Source of the DNA: Piliocolobus tephrosceles
Taxonomy: Eukaryota; Chordata; Mammalia; Primates; Cercopithecidae
Reading direction: 5' to 3'
Assembly (NCBI RefSeq): GCF_002776525.5
Contig: NC_045452.1
Span: forward strand, 26,897,982 to 26,961,981
DNA: 64,000 bases
How positions within the stretch are numbered: position 1 is the stretch's first letter; each line of letters begins with the position of its first letter. Below, one piece after another: positions 23,145 to 33,403 of the stretch. The notes beneath the pieces are model-generated. The model was not told the origin of the DNA and ran no database searches. It was given only the letters and a program-made list of their open reading frames with translations. The translations under genes were made by a program, and so were the position numbers.

Positions 23145-24009
23145 CTGCGGAAACACGGAGGAGCGGGCTCAAGCCGGCCGCCCGGGGTCAGGTGCGCCCC
23201 AGCCCCGCGGGCCGCGGCACCCCCCGCCCGGAGCCCCGCGAGCGGGGCCGGCCGCAGCGTACCCCAAGTTTCCCGGGCCGCGTCCCGCACGCGCGGCGGC
23301 CGGGCAGTGCCGCGCGGGGCCGCTTACCTGTGGCTGCCGCCTCATCGGGGCAGCTCGCGGGGCGGGGCGGGGGCCGAGGCCACCCGGCGGCGCGCCCCGA
23401 GCCGTGCAAGTTTGCAGGCCGGGGTGCGTGTGCGAGTGAGTGAGTGTGTGCCGGGGGAGGGGGGAGGAACAAAGAGCCAAGTAAACACGGCGAGTCCGTG
23501 TCGAGCAAAGCTCATAAATATTCAAGTCGCGTCCTAATCTCCCCAACACACACACGCACACGCCGAGCCCCGCTCAGGCTCCGGCCGCCACGCCGCCGCT
23601 CGCCAGCAGCGATCGCCAAAACTACTTACGCCCACAGGGCAGGTTCGCCCCGGGCGCGGGGCCGGAGGGGAGGCCGGAAAGGGGGCTGTTCGCACTCCCC
23701 TCCCCTGGGCCGGCTCACGAAGGGGCCCCGTCCAGGCACCCTCCCAGTCATGCAGACCCTACATCGCTTAAGAGAAGACGCCAGGCTCGGGTCCCACGCG
23801 CCCTCGATTCCCCCAAACCGTGCAGGACAGCGCAGGGGGCGGGCGAAGGGGAGCCCAGAAGGGGGTCTGCGCGTGTGCTCACTCCCTCGCCCCCGGCCCC
23901 GGGGCAAACTCCAGCCTGGAAGATCCCGAGACCGGGAAGAGAGGACGATGGGCTCGGGTCCCCCGACCCCCTGGCCCCGCAACACACTCCCCGGCCCCCG
24001 GCCACCTAC
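23145..24009 (-). other. PHF21B: PHF21B intron 1 (865 bp, phase 0)
   Basis: The intron is bounded by a GTAGGT donor at 24004-24009 and a TTTCCGCAG acceptor ending at 23145. It lies wholly inside the CpG island and is very GC-rich. It contains a candidate alternative first exon (see 23328-23345) and a second GTAAGT-like donor near 23626-23631 that could lengthen exon 1; the base before that donor is C, so I do not favour it. Confidence 0.85.
23328..23345 (-). CDS. Candidate alternative first coding exon of PHF21B (MRRQPQ) or relic exon
   Basis: On the minus strand an ATG at 23343-23345 opens six codons (MRRQPQ) that end exactly at a good GTAAGC donor (GT at 23326-23327). Phase 0 splicing to exon 2 would give MRRQPQ-NGDLKKQ. 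In PHF21A the residues before the equivalent junction are QMKQDPQ, encoded by an exon that the main PHF21B transcript lacks. The eleven codons before the donor (PRAAPMRRQPQ) align gaplessly with that PHF21A segment. No AG acceptor sits at the homologous position: the nearest AG is at 23354-23355 and would leave a 26-base exon that breaks the frame. A first exon with its own start is therefore more likely than an internal exon. The ATG context is weak (C at -3). Transcript support is unknown to me. Confidence 0.4.
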
Positions 24010-24063
24010 CTGGTGGCGCGCGAGTTCCACGGCGAGCGCCTCGGGCCGGCTCTGCAGCTCCAT
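24010..24063 (-). CDS. PHF21B: PHF21B coding exon 1 (residues 1-18)
   Basis: This exon encodes the first 18 residues of PHD finger protein 21B, beginning MELQSRPEALAVELARHQ. I recognise this as the N-terminus of PHF21B; the paralogue PHF21A starts with the same MELQ and a similar pattern. The start is well supported: the context is GCCGGGATGG (G at -3 and +4) and an in-frame TGA lies ten codons upstream at 24091-24093. The exon ends in CAG followed by the donor GTAGGT (GT at 24008-24009), in phase 0. Known of the family: PHF21A is a subunit of the LSD1-CoREST histone demethylase complex, and its PHD finger reads unmethylated H3K4. PHF21B is presumed to be a related nuclear chromatin factor with strong brain expression. 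The PHD finger and AT-hook exons are not in this window. The first residues probably begin the helical or coiled-coil N-terminal segment. Confidence 0.93.
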
Positions 24064-24790
24064 CCCGGCAACTTGGGCAGCACTTTGCGCTCACTTTGGC
24101 TCGGGCTCCCGGGAAGTTGCGCGGCTTCGCGGGAGCCAGAGCGGGCGCGGGCGGACGCGGCCTCCGGGCTCGGTGGGGGGGACACGAGCCCCCTCCCCCA
24201 CGGCCGAAAGGGAAGGGGGCCGGCGAGGGGGAAGAAAGGCTTCCGGGCGCCGCGGCGCCGAGCCCGCGGCTGCCCCAACTCCTCAGGCTGCCCGGCAAGT
24301 TGCGCCGGGTCCCCGGGCTGCCGGCGCGGCCCGGCGCATGGCCCCCCGGCGCCGGGAGCCCCGCGCAGCCNNNNNNNNNNNNNNNNNNNNNNNNNNNNNN
24401 NNNNNNNNNNNNNNNNNNNNNNNNNNNNNNNNNNNNNNNNNNNNNNNNNNNNNNNNNNNNNNNNNNNNNNNNNNNNNNNNNNNNNNNNNNNNNNNNNNNN
24501 NNNNNNNNNNNNNNNNNNNNNNNNNNNNNNNNNNNNNNNNNNNNNNNNNNNNNNNNNNNNNNNNNNNNNNNNNNNNNNNNNNNNNNNNNNNNNNNNNNNN
24601 NNNNNNNNNNNNNNNNNNNNNNNNNNNNNNNNNNNNNNNNNNNNNNNNNNNNNNNNNNNNNNNNNNNNNNNNNNNNNNNNNNNNNNNNNNNNNNNNNNNN
24701 NNNNNNNNNNNNNNNNNNNNNNNNNNNNNNNNNNNNNNNNNNNNNNNNNNNNNNNNNNNNNNNNNNNNNNCGCCGCCGCCACCTCCCGCG
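24064..24790 (-). promoter_or_regulatory. PHF21B: PHF21B 5' UTR and core promoter, mostly hidden by a gap
   Basis: Sequence just upstream of the start codon (24064-24370) is GC-rich and should be 5' UTR. The likely transcription start lies in or next to the 400-N gap. Beyond the gap, at about 24809-24822, the minus strand reads GGAAATATAGTCC, the only AT-rich TATA-like element in the area. It would place a start near 24780. This is inference, because CpG-island promoters are often TATA-less with scattered starts. Confidence 0.5.
24371..24770. other. Assembly gap, 400 N
   Basis: Four hundred Ns sit in extremely GC-rich sequence between PHF21B exon 1 and its upstream promoter. This is a typical failure point for short-read or Sanger assembly. 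It removes most of the 5' UTR and probably the transcription start. Confidence 0.99.
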
Positions 24791-25110
24791 CGAGCCTCCA
24801 GCCGGCAGGGACTATATTTCCTCCGGCGCGCGCGCCTGGATCTCGCTGGGCCTCGGCAAAGTTGTGCCTCGGCTCGATGCTAATTCGGCAGTGCCCGGAT
24901 GGAGCCGGCCGGGGCGGCGGGGGGCGGTGCCGGGACCCTCCGCCCGCTGCGCCCTGCCCCCGCCCCGCCCGCGCCTGCGCACTGCCGCCCCGCCGCGGCC
25001 CGGAGCCCCGAGCGGAGAACAAAAGTGGCGGCGGACGGAGACGCACGCTCGGCGGCTCCGGGGGCCGCTGGGGCCCGGCGCTCGGAGAGGGGCGACCGCG
25101 GGGTCTTCCT
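24791..25110 (-). promoter_or_regulatory. PHF21B: Proximal upstream promoter region of PHF21B
   Basis: This is GC-rich DNA immediately upstream of the presumed start. An NRF1-like site (gcgcctgcgca) lies at 24971-24981, GC boxes (ccccgcccc and similar) at about 24955-25000, and a YY1-like AAGTGGCGGC stretch near 25024. All are motif readings only. Their density and their position at the outer edge of the island fit a housekeeping-style promoter. Confidence 0.45.
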
Positions 25111-25170
25111 CTCTGTCCCCAGGTCCATCCCGGGGGACGCGGTGCCCTCACCCCCTGCGCCGTGTAACGC

Positions 25171-26026
25171 CGAGTTCAGGACACTTTCCGCTGGGAGGCT
25201 GCGAGTCTGTGTTTCCATTTCTCTTCTCTGTGGTTCTGGGCTCCCTCCTTTCCCCGCTCTGCGCCTCCCTCTGCTATTTTATTTAAATTCTTCCACCCCG
25301 CCTGTCCATACCAGCGCCGAGACTTGGGAGATTAAATTAGTCGCGTCGCAACATTCCCCCGCCGCCTGATGGCCTCCGTGTTGTTTAAACAGCAAGAAAA
25401 TTGATCTCTTGGCTCTTCCTTTAATGATTTTTTTTTTTTTTTACACTAACAATTAAACTCTCAACAGATGTCACTGGACTTTTTAAAACTGTTGTTAAGA
25501 GTCGTAAACAGGCCCGGTCAATGCGACCTAAAACAATTGTAACTACAGCTGCGGAGATCGCGTTTCAGAACCCCCAGCCCCGCAGCCAGGAGGTTAATGT
25601 CCCAGAGTCACTGTCAACCACCTCGGGGCTGCCATCTTCATTCAGGTCGGAGTGCCGGGTGCCCAGCTGGCAGCAAACTGGCACGTTTCAAACACGCTGG
25701 GGAGAAAGGGTGCCATCATAAGTCAAAGTAAACTTTTAAGCTATTAAGTCGTTTTAACTTCAGATTCCTCTCCGGCAGCACAAAAAATACCCAAGCAATC
25801 ACCATCGACAAATGTCCCTTTCAACGTATGCCAACAGGTCACACATTTCTTTTGTTGGCAAAAGTTATTGGAATTCCCCCTTTTCTTTCTTTCTTTTTTT
25901 TTTTTTTTTTCAAGTGAGGACCCCAGTGTTGTTCTGCTCTGTTAGGGCATTTATCATAAACTATGTGCTTGGGACCCCCAAACTCAGATGGCCTCTCATC
26001 CCATAACCCAGCACCCCGCCTTCAGA
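25171..26026. other. Unique upstream flank of PHF21B
   Basis: Ordinary composition, with T-runs at 25430-25442 and 25881-25910. No exon or repeat family recognised; possible distal promoter. Confidence 0.5.
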
Positions 26027-26562
26027 GCATGACAGAGTGAGACTCAGGACATGAGTATGCAAAAACCAGGGGGGCAGATAGATGATCCTTACCTTAACCC
26101 AAATTAGTTAACAGAAACTTGCGAACAGTGCTTTAAGACTCCACAGGAGGCCGGTGTGGAGGCCGGCCGGAGCGGTGGCTCAGGCCTCTAATCCCGGTAT
26201 TTTGGGAGGCTGAGGTGGGCAGATCACGAGGTCAGGAGTTCGAGACCAGCCTGGTCAACATGGTGACACCTCATCTCTACTGAAAATACAAAAAATTAGC
26301 CAGGCATGGTGGCGCAAGCCTGTAATCCCAGCTACTCAGGAGGCTGAGGCAGGAGAATTGCTTGAACCCGCGAGGCGGAGGTTGCAGTGAGCCGAGATTG
26401 CACCACTGCACTCCAGCCTGGGCAACAGAGCAAGACTCCGTCTCGGAAAAAAAACAAACGAACAGAAAAGACTCCACAGGAGAAGCCACCACACTCTGGC
26501 CAGCATCTGCCTGAATCTGTGTGGGCTGAAGACAACCTGAATATCCTCTGTTGATTTAATTA
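26027..26562 (+). repeat. Inverted duplication, left arm (split by an Alu)
   Basis: Without the Alu, this arm is about 85-90% identical by eye to the reverse complement of 27131-27330. Landmarks are gttaacagaaacttgcgaac (26108), ctttaagactccac and atcctctgttgatttaatt (about 26543). Confidence 0.8.
26160..26460 (+). mobile_element. AluS, sense, inside the left arm
   Basis: ggccggccggagcggtggct to gactccgtctcggaaaaaaaac. Target-site duplication aagactccacaggag on both sides. The right arm of the inverted duplication lacks this Alu, so it arrived after the duplication. Confidence 0.9.
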
Positions 26563-26585
26563 TGTGAGTTAATACATGGATTATG

Positions 26586-26766
26586 GTAAGGATCATGTAC
26601 ATGCCCCTCTGTTTTTTTGCATAGTTACTCACTTCCTGTGTGTGTCTCACTCTGTCATGCCCGCTAGTGTGCAGTGGTGAAATCATAGCTCACCACAGCC
26701 TGCACCTCCCCTGCTCAAGCAATCCTCCTACCTCAGCTTCCCAAGTAGCTGGGACCACAGGCACGT
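26586..26766 (-). mobile_element. Extra copy of the arm end plus an old Alu fragment, antisense
   Basis: ggtaaggatcatgtacatgc and the following 75 bases match the outer end of both arms. They run into an old antisense Alu monomer (gtctcactctgtcatgc ... gctgggaccacaggcacg). Confidence 0.65.
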
Positions 26767-27130
26767 AAGCCATTACCGGTAAATGTGGATGCAAAACTAG
26801 CCCGTGTTTGAAGTGGTCGTGATCCCTTTGGTTTTGCCCCAAGCAGGGAGAAGCAGGGTTCCTCAAATGCAAAACAAAGATGCTGACTTGGGGTGCTGCA
26901 AGAGGTACCCACTGCTCCCGCTTCTGGGTTTAGCCCGGGCCAGGGTGGTGGCCTCCCTCCTTAGTGCTTTTGCTGGGCTGAACACCAGCCCAGGAAAGTG
27001 GACTGCCCTGGAGACCGGTGCTTGGAGAGCCAGAGAGAAAGCGTGCAGAAGGAGGATTCCTACTGTAATCTCTGTAAATGCCACTGGCTTCTTGGTAAAA
27101 ATTCAGAGTAATTTTATCAGCCACGTAGGT
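26767..27130. other. Spacer of the inverted duplication
   Basis: Unique sequence between the arms. No repeat family or exon recognised. Confidence 0.5.
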
Positions 27131-27330
27131 AATTAAATCAACAGAGGATATTCAGGTCGTCTTCAGCCCACACAGACTCAGGCTGATGCTGGCTGGAGGA
27201 TAGTGGCTCGCACTATGGAGTCTTAAAGCACAGTTTGCAAGTTTCTGTTAACTAATCTGGGTTACAGTTACATCTACATGCCCTTCTGTTTTTTACATAC
27301 TCCCTTCCTGAGTGAGTCTGTCACGCAGGC
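27131..27330 (-). repeat. Inverted duplication, right arm
   Basis: Reverse complement partner of 26027-26562: aattaaatcaacagaggata, then cttcagcccacacaga, then tggagtcttaaagcac, then aagtttctgttaactaat. Uninterrupted here. Confidence 0.8.
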
Positions 27331-27582
27331 TGGCTCACAGTGGCTCTATCATTGGCTTACCACAGTCTCCACCTCCTGTGCTGAAGCAATCCTCCCACCT
27401 CAGCCTCCCGAGTAGCTGAGACCATAGGCACACCACCAGGCCCACCTAATTTTTTTTTTTTTTAAAGAAGTGGGGTCTCACTATGTCACCCAGGCTGGTG
27501 TCGAACTCCTGGGCTCAAGCAATTCCCCTGCCTTGGCCTCCCGAAGTACTGGGATTACAGGCGTAAGCCACCATGCTCAGTC
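27313..27582 (-). mobile_element. AluJ-like, antisense
   Basis: Old and divergent: cagcctcccgagtagctgag, a T-tract near 27451, gtctcactatgtcacccagg, ending taagccaccatgctcagtc. Confidence 0.8.
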
Positions 27583-28815
27583 AAAGAGGAAGTTCTTGGG
27601 AACCAGCCCAGGAGTCCTGCACTCACGTTGCAAGCGTGGATTTTCCTGAGCACATCCTGTGCGCCAGGCCTCCCTTTGCCCATGCTGTGCCCTCTGTCTG
27701 GGATGCCCTTTCTCAGAACTAAGGTTTTGAAAATCATTTGCAGCCTCCAAGATGCACTCCGAGTGCCTTTTCTGGGAAAATTCCCCTATTTTCTATGCAT
27801 AAGTTCTTTATCCTTCCTCTATCATCACAGCGATGATGGTGAGTGACAAGGAAGAACTTCCTTAGCAGAGGAGGCATTCTGTCCCCTAATGAAGGCAATT
27901 GTTTTCTTCCCCACTGGAGCCGGAGCCAACTCTTGTGGGCAGAGTATGGTGTTTGTGTGTTAAATGATGTTCTAGAGTGCCTTGAGCTAAGTGGGTGCTT
28001 ACTGTATGAATAAGTGAATGAGGCAGTGAATGAATGAATGAATACTGAGAGATACATTCCATTTGCGGGGAAGGTGGACTGTTGGTAATGATCACAGAAA
28101 TGAGCAGTGTCTGCAGCTAATCTCAACATCCACATTTCTGCTCACCTACATGGTGTCAAGTGGTTGGGGTGGAGGGGAGTGGGGTTTGAAGGTGTGGGTT
28201 TGAGACTTGAGTCCACCCTTAACAGCCTCATGACCTAGGGCAGGTTAATCAAGCTCTCCCAGCCTTCCTTTCTTTGAATATAAGGTTGGAATGTATCAAA
28301 CTAACTACAGTTACTCCCAGATCAACTCAGCTCCTCCTGCCCCAGACGTTGGCCGCTTGCTCAGTGGAGAGCCTCGATCGCTGTCCATCTGTGGCTTGGC
28401 CTGGCTGAAGGTGAGGGCCAGCCTTCAGCCCGCCTCTGCAGCATGCCTGCAGTGGGGGAGTTTGTATCAGCTCCAGCATCCAGAGCCACTCCTGTGGACC
28501 CATGGAGGAGTGGGCTGCTCCCTGCTCTTCCAGCTTCCGAGTAAAGTGTCCTGGGGCACAGATCTGGCCTCCAGTGGCCAAAGGCTCAACACAACTCAGA
28601 AATCCAGAGGGGTGTCATGCTTCATACAATGAACTTGGACCAGCTACAAACAGGATTCAGGAAGGAGCCAGCAAACAAATATCTCCCACTTCCTTGACTG
28701 GTTGGAATGCCCCAGGGCCCAGGGACCCCGACCGGCCTCCTGCAAAACAGCCCATACCACCGAGCAAATGGCGCTCTTTCACACATCCTCCTGTATATTT
28801 TAAAAAGCAGGCAGC
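27583..28815. other. Unique intergenic sequence
   Basis: A short (tgaa)n stretch at about 28028-28042. No exon or known repeat recognised. Confidence 0.5.
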
Positions 28816-28816
28816 C

Positions 28817-29112
28817 CAGGCTGGGCGTGATGGCTCACGCCTGTAATCCCAGCACTTTGGGAGGCCGAGGTGGGTGGATCACAAGGTCAGGAGATTGAGA
28901 CCATCCTGGCTAACACGGTGAAACCGCATCTCTACTTAAAATACAAAAAATTAGCCAGGCCTGCTGGCGGGAGCCTGTCGTCCCAGTTGCTTGGGAGGCT
29001 GAGGCAGGAGAATGACATGAACCCAGAAGGAGGAGCTTACAGTGAGCTGAGATCGCGCCACTGCACTCCAGGCTGGCCGACAGAGCAAGCCTCTGTCTCA
29101 GCAACAACAATA
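28817..29112 (+). mobile_element. AluY-like, sense
   Basis: Full length, ending in a (caa)n tail. Target-site duplication taaaaagcaggca on both sides (about 28801 and 29112). Confidence 0.9.
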
Positions 29113-29231
29113 AAAAGCAGGCAACTGGATAACCCATCACCTTGGTGCCGCTGTCCCTCTTTCCTGGCCTTGCTTCCCTTTCGCCCTCACTTTTGCTGTC
29201 CTGCCATTGCACCTCAAAACTTGTGTTTTCT

Positions 29232-29534
29232 GGCCAGGCATGGTGGCTCATGCCTGTAATCCCAGCACTTTGGGAGGCCGAGGCGGGCAGATCACGAGGT
29301 CAGGAGATCGAGACCATCCTGGCTAACATGGTGAAACCCCATCTCTACTAAAAAATACAAAAAACTAGGCGGGCAAAGTGGCGGGCGCCTGTAGTCCCAG
29401 CTACTCTGAAGGCTGAGGCAGGAGAATGGCGTGAACCCGGGAGCGGAGCTTGCAGTGAGCCGAGATCCGGCCACTGCACTCCAGCCTGAGGGACAGAGCG
29501 AGACTCCGTCTCAAAAAAAAAAAAAAAAAAAAAA
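29232..29534 (+). mobile_element. Young AluY (Old World monkey type), sense
   Basis: Carries gatccggccactgcactcc and a pure A tail of about 22 bases. First of four consecutive Alus. Confidence 0.92.
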
Positions 29535-29540
29535 GAATTA

Positions 29541-29811
29541 GCCGGGCGCAGTGGCTCACGTCATCCCAACGCTTTGGGAGGCCAAAGTGGGCGGATCACC
29601 TGAGGTCAGGAGTTCAAGACCAGCCTGGCCAACACAGTCTCTACTAAAAATAAAAAATTATCTGGGTGTGGTGGCACGCGTCTGTAGTCCCAACTACTCT
29701 GGAGGTTAAGTCAGGGGAATCGCTTGAACCAGGAGACAGAGGTTGCAGTGAGCTGAGATCAAGCCATTGCACACCCGCCTGGGCAACAAGAGCAAAACTC
29801 CGTCAGAAAAA
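29541..29811 (+). mobile_element. AluS, sense
   Basis: gccgggcgcagtggctcacg to actccgtcagaaaaagc, directly behind the previous tail. Confidence 0.88.
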
Positions 29812-29827
29812 GCAGAATTGGTCTTTA

Positions 29828-30122
29828 GGCTGGGAGTGGTGGCTCCCGCCTGTAATCCCAGCTCTCTGGGAAGCAGGTGGATCGGTTGAGCCCAGGAGTT
29901 TCAGATCAGTTTGGGAAACATAAAGACATCCTGTCTCTACCAAAAAAAAAAAAAAAATTAGCTGGGTGTTATGGCACACACTTGAAGTCCCAACTACTCA
30001 GGCGGCTGAAGTGGGAGGATCACCTGAGCCTTGGGAGGTCTAGGCTGCTGTGAGCCAGGGTCATACCACTGCACTCCAGCCTGGGTGATGGAATGAGACC
30101 TTGTCAAAGAAAAAAAAAAAAG
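29828..30122 (+). mobile_element. AluJ, sense
   Basis: Diverged body with a 15-A central linker and tail; ggctgggagtggtggctccc to ccttgtcaaagaaaaa. Confidence 0.85.
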
Positions 30123-30203
30123 AGAGAGAATAGGTTTTCAGTTTCTCTACCGCATGAAAGAGTTATATAAAAGGCCGAGATGAATCTTGAAAAAGCAACA
30201 CAG

Positions 30204-30206
30204 TAT

Positions 30207-30249
<43 letters not shown>

Positions 30250-30250
30250 T
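30204..30250 (+). repeat. (TTTA)n microsatellite, tail of an antisense Alu
   Basis: About 11 tattta units directly abutting the Alu; expanded from its poly-A tail. Confidence 0.92.
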
Positions 30251-30524
30251 GAGACAGAGTCTCACTCTGTAGCCCAGGCTAGGGGGCAGTGGCGTGATCT
30301 TGGCTCACTGCAACCTCCGCCTCCCAGGTTCAAGCAATTCTCCTGCCTCAGCCTCCAAGTAGCTGGGATTACAGACACATGCCACCATACCCGGCTTTGT
30401 ATTTTTGTAGACACAGGGTTTCACCATGTTGGCAAGGCTGGTCTCGAACTCCTGACCTCAGGTGATTCGCCTGCCTCGGCTTCCCAGAGTGCTGGGATTA
30501 CAGGCATGAGCCACCGCACCCAAC
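30251..30524 (-). mobile_element. AluS, antisense
   Basis: gagacagagtctcactctgt to gagccaccgcacccaac. Confidence 0.9.
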
Positions 30525-31551
30525 CACAGTAAGCATTTAATGTGTACCTATAGTGTACCAGGCCTACCCCAGTTGGCAGGCAATAGACATTCCACTGGAT
30601 GTGTCCCGGGCCTTGGAGATCATAGTGTAGCAAAAGATCCGACAGAGACAGCAGAGACACAGCGGCCCTGTGTTAAACATAGAGTGAGAGAAAGGACTGA
30701 CAGGCAAAGGAAGGGTTCATTCTGAGAAGGGTGGTCTGAGAGGGGCTTGTCAAGAAGTAACTTGAGCAGAGTCTTGAGAAGGTAGTAATACTGTTTGTTC
30801 TGAGTTTTACCATCCACAGAGTACTCTTCATACCTGTTGTCTCTCTGCCCTCGTTGAGTTCCAGGGGTAGGTCTGGTATCCCCATTTTACAGGTTAGAGG
30901 ACTCAGGCTCAGGTCATTAGGTTACTTACAAGCTCTGTTGCCTGGAATTGGACTCACAGACTCAGCCAGCAGAGACCTGGATAGATGTGTAGCCTCTTCC
31001 CCGTCAGGGCTGGGAGAGCTGGGCCAGTGGCTGAGGATGGATTTGCTTCCAGAAAGGAGCAGACATAAGTCATGGGCCTGGGGTAGGCTGTATCTCAGGG
31101 GGCCTGCAATGGTCACTGGAGGGGAAAAACAGAACAGAAAAGATGGCAGGACCAGACCCCAAGGGCCTACATCACCATGCTTGGGTTTTATGTGGACAGG
31201 GAGACCTGCCCAAGGTTTCTGCACAGGGGTATAAGACACGACCAGGTCTCTGCTCAGAGATGACCTGGTGGTAATGTGAAGGATATGGTGGAAACTGGAC
31301 GTGGGGGCCAGTCAGGAGATGCAGGCCATCATCAGTGAGAGAGGCACCTTTCTCGAGACTGGGGAGGAGGAGACAAGGAGGAGGCCAGTGCAGATTTCTG
31401 GAGCCACCAAGGCCCCAGCACAGAGGAAGCGGAGGTTGTGGGTCGGGAGGGGGTTTGAACCTGTGGCACGTGGTTCACCCACATGAGCGACTTCTCTGTT
31501 GGGGACACAAGTTTACCTTTAGTGTTATTGCTGCAGGGGCCACTTACCGAG
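30525..31551. other. Unique intergenic sequence with a MIR
   Basis: An antisense MIR piece (ggtatccccattttacaggt) covers about 30800-30960. The rest is unrecognised. Confidence 0.5.
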
Positions 31552-31725
31552 AGCCTTCCCTCTCCCCTCTGTAGGAAGCATTCTTCATGCCTTTTGATCC
31601 TGTGGAGGTGGGTATATTTCTCCCCACTTTACAGATGAGAAAACTAAGACTCAAGGTGGTTCAGTAACTTTCCCAAGCTGCACAGCTATAAATGGGGTAC
31701 ACACCCATATCAGGGTCATAGGACA
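31552..31725 (-). mobile_element. MIR, antisense
   Basis: ctccccactttacagatgag, aaaactaagactcaaggtgg and cccaagctgcacagctataa appear in reverse MIR order. Confidence 0.75.
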
Positions 31726-31775
31726 GCCCCGTCTAGGCCTCTTGTCTGGGTAATATTGAATAGTGCCCTTTTCAC

Positions 31776-32077
31776 TTTTTTTTTTTTTTTTTTTGAGATG
31801 GAGTTTCATTTTTGTTGCCCGGGCTGGAGTGCCGTGGCATGGTCTCAGCTCACTGCAACCTCCGCTTCCCAGGTTCAAGCAATTCTCCTGCCTCAGCCTC
31901 CCAAGTAGCTAGGATTACAGGCACCTGCCACCACGCCTGGCTAATTTTTATATTTTTAGTAAAGATGGGGTTTCATCATGTTGGCCAGGCTGGTCTCGAA
32001 CTCCTAATCTCAGGTGATCCACCTGCCTCAGCCTGCCAAAGTGCTGGGATTAAAGGCGTGAGCCACCATGCCTGGCC
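31776..32077 (-). mobile_element. AluS, antisense
   Basis: A 19-T tract, tttgagatggagtttcattt to gagccaccatgcctggcc. Confidence 0.9.
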
Positions 32078-33105
32078 CCACTTACACTCTTAAATGGGTT
32101 CCAGCTTGGATGAAGTCTATGGTCAGCCCGCCGTAGGGCATGGAGGAAGGATTTCCCTCCACTCTGCCTGACTCCAGAGCCTACTCTCTTCCCAATTCTT
32201 CACTTTGTCTTACACGGGCACTATGCCCTTCTACGACAGTAGCCAAGGTCAGGAGTGGCACCGTCTGGAGCCTGGGATCCCGGTGCAGAGGGCTCAGGTC
32301 TCAGAAGGGTCAAGCCACAGAGCTGACTGTAGCCTCACAGACTGTCACTGTGCTTCCTGCAAAGCAGGTGGCCAGGCCTTGTTCAGCCACGGTAGAGTTG
32401 GGACATATCTGCCGGATACCAACAGGCTCTGACCTACAGCCTAGCAGCCCCATACATCTGCTTTGATGTTCCTCGGTACCTCCAGTCAACAAGCCCCAGT
32501 CTGAGCTCAGCACCCTGGCCCAGCGCTCTCCATCTCCCAGGCAGCTGCACCTGGAGCCATCCTCTCCTCTCTCATGCCCCGTAGCACTACAGCCCTGGTG
32601 TTCCTGTGGTATGATAGGAAATGGATCTGGTCTTTGTCCCCAAGCTCCTAAAACCCTTATTGTCTTAGGGATAGGACTGTCTTTTGTTCTTCATAAGGAG
32701 CCCCTTGAGGTCACACCTGAGTTTATGCTAATGAAGGGACTGAGGGTGGGCCCAGTCACCAGGCGGGAGAGCTGTGGTCCTGCTAAACCCTGGCTGTCTT
32801 CTGCTAAGCTGCCTGGAGGCGGAGTGAATGCCTAAGGGCTGGGTAGCACCCCCTTAGCACAGCAGGAAGGCACAGTGGAGGCTCTGAGGATGCTGGGCCC
32901 AGCCTGAGGCTGCTGAACACTTGAGAGGGAAAGGACAAGGAAGGAAGCCAGTGTGGCCAGTGCTGGTCAGCATGTGTGCCCGGCCCAGGCTGGGAGGCTG
33001 TTTCACATCATGACTCACTAAATCTCCGTGCCTCCTCCCACCCAAGAGGCAGCTGTAATTACAATCTCCCATGGAGGCATTGACCTCAGGCCCCCCTGCA
33101 GATAC
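32078..33105. other. Unique intergenic sequence
   Basis: Nothing recognised. Confidence 0.5.
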
Positions 33106-33380
33106 CAAAATCCATGGATGCTAAGTCCCTGATATCAAATGATGTAGTATTTGCATATAAGCTACGCACATCCTCCCATGTACCTCAAATCATCTCTAGA
33201 TTACTTATGATCCCTGACACAATGTTAATGCTGTCGAATAGCTGTTATAACTATATTTTTATTGGTATTATTTTTAATTGTTTTTAATTTTATTTTTTTT
33301 TTTTGTCCAAGAGATTTTCAATCCAGGCTTGGCTGAATCTGTGGATGCAGAAGCTCTAGATATGGAGGATCCATGGTACT
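33106..33380 (-). mobile_element. Tigger/MER2-like DNA transposon fossil
   Basis: gataccaaaatccatggatg, atttgcatataagctacgca and atctctagattacttatga match the internal wording of Tigger-family MITEs. The far end (gaatctgtggatgcagaagc) repeats the inverted-terminal theme. Exact family uncertain. Confidence 0.6.
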
Positions 33381-33403
33381 CACTTTAGCTAAAGGACTTT
33401 TTT

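Larger units (their letters stand above)
21560..25170. promoter_or_regulatory. CpG island at the 5' end of PHF21B
   Basis: The block is strongly enriched in G+C and in undepleted CpG dinucleotides, unlike the flanks. It holds many GC boxes, a NotI site near 22458 and long G or C runs. It covers coding exons 1 and 2, intron 1 and about 1.5 kb of intron 2, and is interrupted by the gap at 24371-24770. It drops to ordinary composition near 25170 and 21550. Confidence 0.9.

Noticed and set aside
22405..23172. 255-codon minus-strand open frame across exon 2 and other long frames in the CpG island (21827-22501, 23444-24883, 23820-25286)
   Set aside because: GC-rich DNA lacks stop codons by chance. 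Composition is Pro/Arg/Gly/Ala-rich, several frames run through Ns, and none shows a domain. Exon 2 is read in a different frame.
26277..26535. Repeated peptides of the SPRLECSG / SCLSLPSSWDYR type, here and at many other sites
   Set aside because: Translations of Alu elements, not genes.
32140..32466. Open frames in unique DNA near 32140-32466
   Set aside because: Short, no conserved family, no flanking splice sites recognised.
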